This document shows positions 11,913 to 19,103 of a DNA stretch of 64,000 nt, in pieces. The translations under genes and the position numbers were made by a program. The stretch comes from Vibrio jasicida CAIM 1864 = LMG 25398 (GTDB lineage: Bacteria > Pseudomonadota > Gammaproteobacteria > Enterobacterales > Vibrionaceae). A model generated the notes under the pieces. That model saw only the letters and a list, made by a program, of their open reading frames with translations. It made no database searches and was not told the DNA's origin. Location of the stretch: NCBI RefSeq assembly GCF_000400365.1, contig NZ_BAOG01000035.1, positions 1-64,000 on the forward strand, written 5' to 3'. The number at the start of each line of letters is the position of its first letter. Positions within the stretch are counted from its first letter, which is position 1.

Positions 11913-12094
11913 TATTTCACTTTTTTTCCGTCATACATTTTGCAATAGAGTGGCGGCAGCATGTGTACGTTGCCATTAGGCAGTTCACATTTTATTTCTG
12001 GTGCTAATGTTCTACCACCTGAAGCTCCATTTGCTAACGAAGTCAAAGGCATTAATGCTGCAATCGCGATTAACAATCCAGTTACCAGTTTCAT
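11912..12094 (-). CDS. small secreted protein with two cysteines (paralogue 1)
   Basis: A 60-residue protein that I do not recognise. It has a signal peptide (MKLVTGLLIAIAALMPLTSLA, cleavage near residue 21) and a 39-residue mature part containing two cysteines 15 residues apart in C-E-L-P-N-G...L-P-x-x-x-C. AAGGT lies 9 bases before the ATG. Its mature part aligns without gaps around both cysteines with that of the next small gene on the same strand, so the two are paralogues and probably real. The cysteines could form a disulfide in the periplasm or outside the cell. Neighbours give no functional hint apart from the chitoporin, which is convergent to it. Confidence 0.65.
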   Translation of the reverse strand: MKLVTGLLIAIAALMPLTSLANGASGGRTLAPEIKCELPNGNVHMLPPLYCKMYDGKKVK

Positions 12095-12215
12095 ATTATT
12101 TACCTTGTAATCTAGAACGTATTTTGCTTTTTAAATTCAATTTAATTACTTGGAACAGGTCTACAAACTAAAAGTAATTAGAGCAGAGAGTTTTACTCGT
12201 TTTCATACCCTGATT

Positions 12216-12398
12216 TTAGTTGTCCCATGATCCACCTTGAAAGCGGCACATCTCGCTAGGAATATGGGAAATATCTCCACTTGGTAGAGTACACTCGACA
12301 ATAGGTCCCAGGTTGGTGGTGCCTCCATTCCCGTTGTTATAGGCGAATGAAGAAAACGCAAATATGCTGCACGCTAAAAATAAAAAACACTTCTTCAT
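12216..12398 (-). CDS. small secreted protein with two cysteines (paralogue 2)
   Basis: A 60-residue protein starting MKKCFLFLACSIFAFSSFAY, which reads as a signal peptide, followed by a Gly/Asn-rich start and the motif G-P-I-V-E-C-T-L-P-S-G...I-P-x-x-x-C. The two mature cysteines are 15 residues apart, exactly as in the downstream paralogue. GAGGAAG lies 4 bases before the ATG, a strong ribosome-binding site. LAC near residue 10 could be mistaken for a lipobox, but it lies too early, inside the hydrophobic core. Function is unknown. The gap of 121 bp to the other copy and the AT-rich region upstream suggest a small accessory patch. Confidence 0.65.
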   Translation of the reverse strand: MKKCFLFLACSIFAFSSFAYNNGNGGTTNLGPIVECTLPSGDISHIPSEMCRFQGGSWDN

Positions 12399-12728
12399 AG
12401 TACTTCCTCTTACTTACCTTAAAAAAATATAAGCACTTAATAGACATGCTTATGCGTTAAGTATGTATAGAGACCTAGAAAGATCAAAATTAAATTCAAC
12501 AAGGTTTTATTTTTTAAAATAAATTTAGATTTTGAAAAAGTAATTATATTTCGCTATGTGTTTGAATTATTAAAATTGAAAATTTAACAATAGGTAGAAA
12601 AGAGAGGATATTGATAATATTTCTATCACTTAATTCACATAATTAATTTAAATAAGTGGATGAAATAAAAGAGGTAGTGGGATTAGGAATAGAATAGGGC
12701 GCATAGCACCCTATTATTTTGACAAACA
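12399..12728. other. AT-rich intergenic region
   Basis: These 330 bp are very AT-rich and hold no convincing open frame. They should contain the promoter of the small secreted protein gene. Near 12698-12720 an imperfect hairpin (AATAGGG/CCCTATT, 9-base loop) could be a weak terminator for nfeD on the minus strand. Nothing else stands out. Confidence 0.45.
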
Positions 12729-13190
12729 TCATCGAGAAATAGGTTTTATCTTAAGAATTATGCCATCAACAGCAATAATTTCGACTCGAGTTCCTGCTGG
12801 TAAATCGTGTTCTGACTCAGCAGACCAAGTAGTATCTGCCACTCGTAAGCGGTTCATCCCCACCGTGAAGTCTTCATCTAACGTCACGATACTGCCGACT
12901 AATTGCTTCTGTTTTTGGTTAAGATCGCGCGCACTGTCGCTCTTGCGATCTTTCGACCATTGTTTTCGCCACCATAGCCAAGTTGTCACCAAGCTGAATG
13001 CCGCAAAGGCTAACCACTGCATTTGCCAGCCGATTGGTAGCACAGATAAAATCGCACCTACGATCAATGCAGAGATGCCAAGCCATAGGAAGTAGCCTGC
13101 TGTGCCGAGTAACTCAACAGCTAACAATGCGAGGCCGAAAGCAATCCAATGCCAGAAAGTGATGCCTTCTAATAAACTAAATAAGTCCAT
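12729..13190 (-). CDS. NfeD-family membrane protein (YbbJ-like)
   Basis: A 153-residue protein with two or three hydrophobic helices in the N-terminal half (about residues 10-70) and a soluble C-terminal beta-rich domain, the OB-like fold of short NfeD proteins (GSIVTLDEDFTVGMNRLRVADTTW, split here as a description of the region from about residue 93). NfeD partners act with SPFH/stomatin proteins in membrane microdomains. The upstream gene, 3 bp away, is exactly such a stomatin, so the two form an operon, as in E. coli ybbJ-qmcA. The precise role is not known. Confidence 0.9.
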   Translation of the reverse strand: MDLFSLLEGITFWHWIAFGLALLAVELLGTAGYFLWLGISALIVGAILSVLPIGWQMQWLAFAAFSLVTTWLWWRKQWSKDRKSDSARDLNQKQKQLVGSIVTLDEDFTVGMNRLRVADTTWSAESEHDLPAGTRVEIIAVDGIILKIKPISR

Positions 13191-13193
13191 AGG

Positions 13194-14114
13194 CTAGCCT
13201 TTGTCTTTGCTTTGTTGGAACATTTCAGCAATACCAGCAACAGAGCCCATTAAACCAGTTGCTTCGATTGGTAGCATGATGATTTTCCCATTTTCTGCTT
13301 GGCCAATACTCTTCAATGCGTCGGTATAGCCTTGAGCAATAAAGTAGTTCACCGCTTTAACGTCACCTTTAGCGATGGCTTCTGACACCATGTAAGTTGC
13401 TTTTGCTTCCGCTTGCGCCGCACGTTCGCGGGCTTCTGCGTGTAAGATCGCAGACTGCTTTTCACCTTCCGCTTTTAAGATCTCTGATTGTTTTTGACCT
13501 TCTGCTCGTAAGATTTCTGCTTGGCGCACACCTTCAGCTTCTAAGATCTCTGCACGTTTATTACGTTCTGCTTTCATCTGAGCATTCATTGCAGCAGTCA
13601 GGTCTGCTGGTGGCTGAACGTCTTTGATTTCTATACGAGTGACTTTCACTCCCCATGGGTTTGTTGCTTGGTCAACAATAGAGAGAAGCTTGGTGTTGAT
13701 CATGTCACGCTGGCTGAGCATTTCGTCCAGCTCCATTGAACCAAGTACGGTACGGATGTTGGTTAATGTGAGGTTACGAATAGCATGTTCTAGATCGTTA
13801 ACTTCATAAGCCGCTTTGGCTGCGTCGATAACTTGAACAAAGCCGACTGCGTCGATGACGACATTCGCATTATCTTTAGAAATAACCTCTTGAGCTGGAA
13901 TGTCGAGGACGCGTTCCATCATATTGATCTTCTGACCAATTCTATCAATAAACGGAATAATTAAGTTCAGGCCCGGTTTAAGTGTGTGGGTATAACGTCC
14001 AAAGCGTTCAACCGTCCAGTTGTTCCCTTGAGGTACAGTCTTAATCGCAGAGGCAAGAATAATAACGGCTAGAGCAACGAAAATACCGATGGTGATCAAT
14101 GAGTCAATTGGCAT
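13194..14114 (-). CDS. qmcA: SPFH/stomatin-family protein QmcA
   Basis: A 306-residue SPFH (band 7) protein. An N-terminal membrane anchor (about residues 5-25) is followed by the SPFH domain ([22 protein letters not shown], about 28-180) and a long Ala/Glu-rich coiled coil with repeated [18 protein letters not shown] and SEILKAEGE units (about 195-240). Such proteins form large ring-like assemblies at the inner membrane and scaffold or regulate membrane proteases and lipids. It precedes nfeD by 3 bp. The repeats in the coiled coil are a known feature of the family. Confidence 0.94.
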   Translation of the reverse strand: MPIDSLITIGIFVALAVIILASAIKTVPQGNNWTVERFGRYTHTLKPGLNLIIPFIDRIGQKINMMERVLDIPAQEVISKDNANVVIDAVGFVQVIDAAKAAYEVNDLEHAIRNLTLTNIRTVLGSMELDEMLSQRDMINTKLLSIVDQATNPWGVKVTRIEIKDVQPPADLTAAMNAQMKAERNKRAEILEAEGVRQAEILRAEGQKQSEILKAEGEKQSAILHAEARERAAQAEAKATYMVSEAIAKGDVKAVNYFIAQGYTDALKSIGQAENGKIIMLPIEATGLMGSVAGIAEMFQQSKDKG

Positions 14115-14211
14115 GTGCTATTCCCTTAAGTGCATAATGTTTAATCCATTCTTACTTATTTATGCGTATTAAACAATCGTAGAAATGAGAGGTTGGATAG
14201 ATAACAGGCAG

Positions 14212-14241
14212 AATAAAGGCCGGAATACACCAGCCTTTATT
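14212..14241 (-). terminator. terminator downstream of bcsEFG
   Basis: The arms AATAAAGGCCGG (14212-14223) and CCAGCCTTTATT (14230-14241) pair with one wobble and a 6-base loop. They lie 35 bp after the bcsG stop. Confidence 0.75.
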
Positions 14242-14275
14242 GTTGCTAAAAATTCATGCCGTTAACATGTGAATG

Positions 14276-15898
14276 CTATTTAGTTGGGTATTCAATCCAA
14301 CTGGTACCATCTAATGAGACGTAGTACTTACCATTTACCTCAATTACGGTTGAGCCAGAGTTTTGAGCGACCACACGGGTTTCTGGTAAGTTGCCAGCCA
14401 ATTCGCTCGGGTTGAATGATTCCTTGTCATAAATGTTTTGTTCAAGAATATTCGATACCAATTGTGATAGAGCTAAGTAGCTTGAAGGCGCTTTAACGTG
14501 CTTCGTATTGCCTTGGCGTTGAATTCCTTCACCGAAGACTTTAATCCCAACCGGTGTGTGAACGATGGTCGGCGCTGGAATTTCACGCATACCAGAGATC
14601 TGCATTCTATCACCTCGCATACCGGCGCCATGTTCTGGCACTAATGCAACAACAATATTACGTTTGGAGGCTTTTAGCTCTTGGAAGAACGAGTAAAGAT
14701 CATCAAGAAGATTCTTTAAGCGTTTCTTGTAACTCACCATAGACGTTGTCGAATTGGCATTGATGATGCGGTTACCATCATGCAATGAAATGGTGTTATA
14801 CAACGCAACCACTTTCTCATCATCGCTTTTGATTCGTTGTTGCCACCAATCATCAAGCACCTGTTTATCACGGAAGATAGAGGAGCCATCGAACGACTTT
14901 TGATAAGGCTTGAACCCTTCTTGAGACATCAGGTTCGTTTTTAGATCGCCATCTTTTTTGATCAGTTCTAAGAAGCTATCGAACACACCGTTGTGGTTCA
15001 TCAACAGATTTTCTTTGAAGCCGAGATCTTTCAGGTTATCGAACAAGTAACATTGCTTTGGAGCAGGCTCGAACAGTTTACTGTGTTCTTGCTGGCCACA
15101 ACTTGCTCTCAGCAGCCTTACAACGGCTGGTCCGCTGTAGGATGTTGCCGCGCTGAAGTTATCAAACATGACATCAAATTCTTTGAACAACGGGTGATCG
15201 GCCAAACCAGCAATCTCGATGTCATCCCAAGCGACGGAACAGATACTCAAGAACAGCAAATCAAACGGAGCATCTTGTGCACTATCAGGGCTGAACGAGA
15301 CACGTCGTGACGCTTCTTTCGCAAAAAAATCTGCTGTCATACTGTTGAGCGACTCATCGTTGATTTCTGTGACTTGAGGTTGTGCCGTTTCCGCCACTTC
15401 CGTAGTTGCTGGTGGCGCAGGTTGAGTTGCCTCAACGGTGACTGAATTCTGTGGCGTTTTTGGAATGCTGATGTAAATCATCGCGATGACAACGAATACA
15501 GAAACACGTAAAAACTTACTCAGAATGAAATACGCTGCGCACAAAGCAAACAACCCAAGCAATGCTTGAACAGAGATGAAGCGTCCCATGAGTTCGACAA
15601 GATAGCTAAACTCAAACTGCATCAACTGACCTGCCTGAGCCCATAATCGCTCTAGCGGAGGTAAGAAAGAGTCATAATGCAGTAGCCATGCAGCGATGAT
15701 CACTGCGATAACATGTCGCAGGACATTCAATGCTTTGATTGGCACTGGTAACAGAATAAAGAGCAAGAGCGCAAAGTTTTCTAGCGGATGGAAATCGATG
15801 GTCCCTTGGAGGAAAAGGGCTACTTTGGCAATAAAATAAGTGTTCCACCAACCCAATCCAATTGTGAACTGAGCAGGCTGTTTAGAGTGTGAAGTCAT
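14276..15898 (-). CDS. bcsG: cellulose phosphoethanolamine transferase BcsG
   Basis: BcsG transfers phosphoethanolamine from phosphatidylethanolamine to cellulose in the periplasm. The 540 residues have an N-terminal half with about four membrane helices (to about residue 150), a Pro/Thr/Glu linker and a C-terminal periplasmic catalytic domain. The zinc and nucleophile residues expected from the E. coli enzyme are visible: Cys220 in LSICSVAWDD, Ser255 in ATSYSGPA, a His in ISLHDGNR and Glu-His in VPEHGAGM. The spacing of Cys and Ser (35 residues) equals that in E. coli. The ATG overlaps the bcsF stop as TGATG; a GTG one codon earlier is possible. It is the last gene of bcsEFG. Confidence 0.95.
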   Translation of the reverse strand: MTSHSKQPAQFTIGLGWWNTYFIAKVALFLQGTIDFHPLENFALLLFILLPVPIKALNVLRHVIAVIIAAWLLHYDSFLPPLERLWAQAGQLMQFEFSYLVELMGRFISVQALLGLFALCAAYFILSKFLRVSVFVVIAMIYISIPKTPQNSVTVEATQPAPPATTEVAETAQPQVTEINDESLNSMTADFFAKEASRRVSFSPDSAQDAPFDLLFLSICSVAWDDIEIAGLADHPLFKEFDVMFDNFSAATSYSGPAVVRLLRASCGQQEHSKLFEPAPKQCYLFDNLKDLGFKENLLMNHNGVFDSFLELIKKDGDLKTNLMSQEGFKPYQKSFDGSSIFRDKQVLDDWWQQRIKSDDEKVVALYNTISLHDGNRIINANSTTSMVSYKKRLKNLLDDLYSFFQELKASKRNIVVALVPEHGAGMRGDRMQISGMREIPAPTIVHTPVGIKVFGEGIQRQGNTKHVKAPSSYLALSQLVSNILEQNIYDKESFNPSELAGNLPETRVVAQNSGSTVIEVNGKYYVSLDGTSWIEYPTK

Positions 15899-16074
15899 CA
15901 CTTAAGCTTCTTGTTTTTGTTTACAGAAAGATCTTGCTCAAAGTACTGAGCGCGTTTTAAGTATCTATCGTAGAGTCGCTTTATCGCGCTTACTGCATCA
16001 CGCAGAAAGTAGCCTAGGATTAATCCGATGCAAAGGCTAATGCCTACGGTGAGCATAAAGTCATCAATGTTCAT
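15898..16074 (-). CDS. bcsF: cellulose biosynthesis protein BcsF
   Basis: A 58-residue gene found by reading between bcsE and bcsG. Its ATG overlaps the bcsE stop as ATGA and its stop overlaps the bcsG start as TGATG, so the three genes are translationally coupled. The protein has one membrane helix (about residues 8-24, MLTVGISLCIGLILGYFL) and a basic cytoplasmic tail (DAVSAIKRLYDRYLKR). This matches BcsF, which links BcsE and BcsG at the inner membrane in type II cellulose systems. The call rests on size, topology and position. Confidence 0.88.
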   Translation of the reverse strand: MNIDDFMLTVGISLCIGLILGYFLRDAVSAIKRLYDRYLKRAQYFEQDLSVNKNKKLK

Positions 16075-17654
16075 TCCTGCTCCTTAATGTTGATGGCTTT
16101 CTTTACTGCGAATAAAGCAGGTACCTCGCTCATCGGCTTTTTAGTTACCGCGAAAATCTGCTTCTCAGTGGTCAAGCTTGATACCTCCTCAGAGATGCTG
16201 ACTTCATCCTCTAGGATGTATTTTAGTTCAGCTTCGATGTCATAATGGGTATCGAAGGTGCGCGTTGAGTGAAACAGATCTCGAGGTGGAAACTCGAAAA
16301 TATTATTAAGAGCAACATCGATGTCGTTATGACGAATAGCACTGAACAAAACATAAAGTGCTTTGTTACACGCGGTGACGACATCACCATCTCGTCGGAT
16401 GTGGCACAAACGAAGACATTCTTCAGGGCTCATTCCCGGCAGCAAATTCAACTTAATCAGAGCAAAGTTGACGTTAGAACGGCTCGAACTGGCGATCACA
16501 TCCGTACAGTATTGACTGAAGTCTCTGTTATGCAGGTAACCTTTGCTGCCAAATTTAACGTCGTACTTTAGTAAGGCCTCTAAGCTTTGAGGTAACGCAC
16601 GCGTCAGCATTTGTCCTTGTATGGCCTCTACCTGAGTCATAAAGCGCATCTGAGGCACCTGCACCGGTGAAATCAGGTTTACGCCAGCACGAAGCAGAAA
16701 CTTTTCATCCGCATATCGTAAACATTGTTGTGTTTCTCTGATCACGAGCTTGAGTTGTCTGCCCGCTTTCGTGCGCAGTCGGTAGCAATCCAATGCCAAC
16801 TGTTGTACTTCGCTTTGGCTTGAGCAGTTGAAAACAATGGTTGATGCTCTTGGGCTGTCTAACATCTCTAATAACTGTTGGTTATTTTCTGCTAGGTGCA
16901 TTCCTTTCGGAACTTTTGTGCTGTCACCTAAGGCTTCTTTCGTAATGTAAAGTCGTTCGCTATCGGCTTTGTCTTCTGTAACGTCGTTCGTTTGCAACTT
17001 CTCATAAGGTGTCGCGAGCAAGTGGCCGTCATCATCAAAAGATAGGATGTATTCTTCTTCTGATTTCACCCCATGCTTGTTGGACCAAAAGTCGACAAAG
17101 TAACTGTATCGTGTTTCATCTAATGCGCTCATCGTCGCGAGACCGGCGAGGTATTGATTATTCGTCAACAACTTAGGCTTAAGTATCGATGTCGCCAAAT
17201 GACCATAGATACATATATTGATCATGAGCGATTTTTTATGAGCGAATTCATCAATTGTTTTTAGGAATATGCCTGCATCTTTGTCGCTGCAGTGAGATAA
17301 AATCGAGTCGGGAATAAACAAAATATAGTTAGAGTTCTTAATGATATTTATTTTGTGAATGTCTTTGGCGAGAATAATTGGGTTTAACTTCTTTTTATGG
17401 TTTTTATTACTTACAAAGTAGACCTTATCAAGATAACTATCAGATAAGTCATTGAATTTTTGTGATGCTTTGCGATTTAGGCCGGATAGGAAGGTTTCTT
17501 TATTGGTGAAACTTGTAAGCGAAGTGTTGTGACTTTGGTCTGATGCACTAGTTAAGAATTCAATTGTCATGTGTTTGTGAGAAAATAAATTGACGTATAC
17601 CGATTTACTTGCTCGATCACTGGTAATTGCGGACAGACCGTTTATTAATGACAT
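16071..17654 (-). CDS. bcsE: c-di-GMP-binding cellulose regulator BcsE
   Basis: A cytoplasmic protein of 527 residues that enhances cellulose synthesis in type II systems. BcsE has a degenerate receiver-like and ATPase-like N-terminal part and a C-terminal GIL domain that binds c-di-GMP through an R-x-G-D motif. Here CHIRRDGDVV in the last third of the protein supplies it. The ATG at 17654 has AAAGG 8 bases upstream. A TTG one codon earlier extends the frame but is less likely. It is first in bcsEFG and diverges from bcsRQABZC across 478 bp. The N-terminal 150 codons are more AT-rich than the other bcs genes. Confidence 0.9.
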   Translation of the reverse strand: MSLINGLSAITSDRASKSVYVNLFSHKHMTIEFLTSASDQSHNTSLTSFTNKETFLSGLNRKASQKFNDLSDSYLDKVYFVSNKNHKKKLNPIILAKDIHKINIIKNSNYILFIPDSILSHCSDKDAGIFLKTIDEFAHKKSLMINICIYGHLATSILKPKLLTNNQYLAGLATMSALDETRYSYFVDFWSNKHGVKSEEEYILSFDDDGHLLATPYEKLQTNDVTEDKADSERLYITKEALGDSTKVPKGMHLAENNQQLLEMLDSPRASTIVFNCSSQSEVQQLALDCYRLRTKAGRQLKLVIRETQQCLRYADEKFLLRAGVNLISPVQVPQMRFMTQVEAIQGQMLTRALPQSLEALLKYDVKFGSKGYLHNRDFSQYCTDVIASSSRSNVNFALIKLNLLPGMSPEECLRLCHIRRDGDVVTACNKALYVLFSAIRHNDIDVALNNIFEFPPRDLFHSTRTFDTHYDIEAELKYILEDEVSISEEVSSLTTEKQIFAVTKKPMSEVPALFAVKKAINIKEQE

Positions 17655-18132
17655 CAAAATAGCCTTTTAATCAGATGGTTATGTTCAATCTTGGTTGTCT
17701 TTATCGTTGTGCTGTATGTAAAACGTTACAGAAAAAAATGCCAGTGTGACAATAAAATGACGCGAAGATATTAAACGAAATTGATCAAAAATAAAATTAG
17801 ATATAGCATTATCTGCATTGATGTTTATAAGTTTAAAATTAGGCATTTGCAAATCAATATATTTAAAGTTCGCCTATAGTTTTATCTTATATGTCGTAAA
17901 CGGATAATTACAACTCATCTTCATAACCTCAGTTTCTGAAGCCTAACATCGTATAGGAATTTAATAATCATGTGATCAATGACTTAGGTTGTTCACATTT
18001 TTTCTCATTCTATAAATATGTGATGCACGGGTTAGGTGCGTCAAATTTTCAGCATCGTATTTGATAAAAATTTAAGCAAGATAGGAATGTCTTAGCGCTT
18101 TATCAGATCCGTGGATAACGTGGAAAGATGTC
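17655..18132. other. divergent promoter region of the two bcs operons
   Basis: An AT-rich 478-bp region between the starts of bcsE and bcsR, with no supportable gene. It must hold promoters for both operons. I see many A/T tracts but no motif that I can assign to a named regulator. GGAAAG at 18122-18127, 5 bases before the GTG of bcsR, is its likely ribosome-binding site. Confidence 0.5.
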
Positions 18133-18330
18133 GTGACAGAGCCAGCAAAAGACATTAATTCGATCTACTCTTCATATGACTTAACTCAGCATCAATATGT
18201 TGAGACGACAGAAAACGAGTCGTATCTCAATGTGAAAAGTAAATGGTTGGTTTTTCAATCTCAATCGACCAAAGACAGTGGCGTTGGGAGCAAAAACAAA
18301 CAAGCAGGTATTGAAACGGAAGCGATATGA
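18133..18330 (+). CDS. bcsR: cellulose biosynthesis protein BcsR
   Basis: A 65-residue protein at the head of the bcs operon. It resembles the short BcsR family: D-I-x-x-I-x-x-x-Y-x-L near the N-terminus (DINSIYSSYDL), followed by a Tyr five residues later and a Lys-Trp-Leu patch (VKSKWLVFQ). These match the pattern of E. coli BcsR in the same place. BcsR binds BcsQ and is needed for assembly of the secretion machinery. The GTG start follows GGAAAG. The stop overlaps bcsQ by 4 bp (ATGA). Similarity is weak, and position carries much of the weight. Confidence 0.72.
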   Translation: MTEPAKDINSIYSSYDLTQHQYVETTENESYLNVKSKWLVFQSQSTKDSGVGSKNKQAGIETEAI

Positions 18331-19100
18331 AGCGCCTTCTTTTTGTTAGCCTGAGAGGCGGATGTGGATCAACCACGGTAACCGCAAACTTGGCTCAAGC
18401 TTTAGTCAAAATTAACAAGCAGGTTCTTGCGATCGACGCAGTGCCTGAGAATCTGTTACGCCTTCATCTTGGCCTTCCTTATGAAGAGCAAGACGGTTGG
18501 GCAGCACGTGTGTTGTCTGGCGATGCTTGGGTAGAGGCCGGGTATCAAAGCCCGCAAGGCGCTCTGTTGCTACCATTTGGCGAATTGGATGCCGATCAAA
18601 AGGGTCAGTTCGCTCAATCTTATCAATACCTTCAAGCGCTTGGTCGCTCAACGTTGCAAGTCACAGATGCAGAGCAATGGCAGTTGTTCCACGGTGATAT
18701 GTCTTACCTCATGACTCCAGAAATGAACGCGTTTCTTGAGTCGGTGGACATGGTGTTTGTGGTTATTAACGCTGATGCAATGAACTACGCAGCGTTACAA
18801 ACGGCGCTTAGACACTCGTCTCAAATCAGCAACCTAGTCGAGTCTGGTAAGCTGCGTTACATTCTTAATCAATATCAGCCTGAGACTGAGATTGGTCGAG
18901 ATTTCATGCTGGTGTTTAAGAAGGAACTTCAAGCGTCGTTAGTGCCTGTTCTCATGCACCGTGATACGGCATTGGCTGAATGCGCCGCCAATTTGACGAC
19001 CGTTCAGCATTACTCTCCGACGAGCCAAGCAGCGAAAGATTACCAGTCTTTGGCATTTTGGTGCGTTTCTACGCTTGCTGCTGCAACTTCTCAGGGCTAA
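18327..19100 (+). CDS. bcsQ: cellulose biosynthesis ParA-like protein BcsQ
   Basis: A 257-residue protein of the MinD/ParA family that supports cellulose secretion, at the cell pole in E. coli. The deviant Walker A region near residue 10 reads SLRGGCGSTTVTANLA. Both lysines of the usual KGGxxK[ST] are replaced (Arg and Ser), as is also the case in E. coli BcsQ. AIDAVPENLLRLHLGLP follows, close to the BcsQ family consensus. The start overlaps bcsR, and the stop lies 3 bp before bcsA. How far it still hydrolyses nucleotide cannot be read from sequence. Confidence 0.93.
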   Translation: MKRLLFVSLRGGCGSTTVTANLAQALVKINKQVLAIDAVPENLLRLHLGLPYEEQDGWAARVLSGDAWVEAGYQSPQGALLLPFGELDADQKGQFAQSYQYLQALGRSTLQVTDAEQWQLFHGDMSYLMTPEMNAFLESVDMVFVVINADAMNYAALQTALRHSSQISNLVESGKLRYILNQYQPETEIGRDFMLVFKKELQASLVPVLMHRDTALAECAANLTTVQHYSPTSQAAKDYQSLAFWCVSTLAAATSQG

Positions 19101-19103
19101 TGC

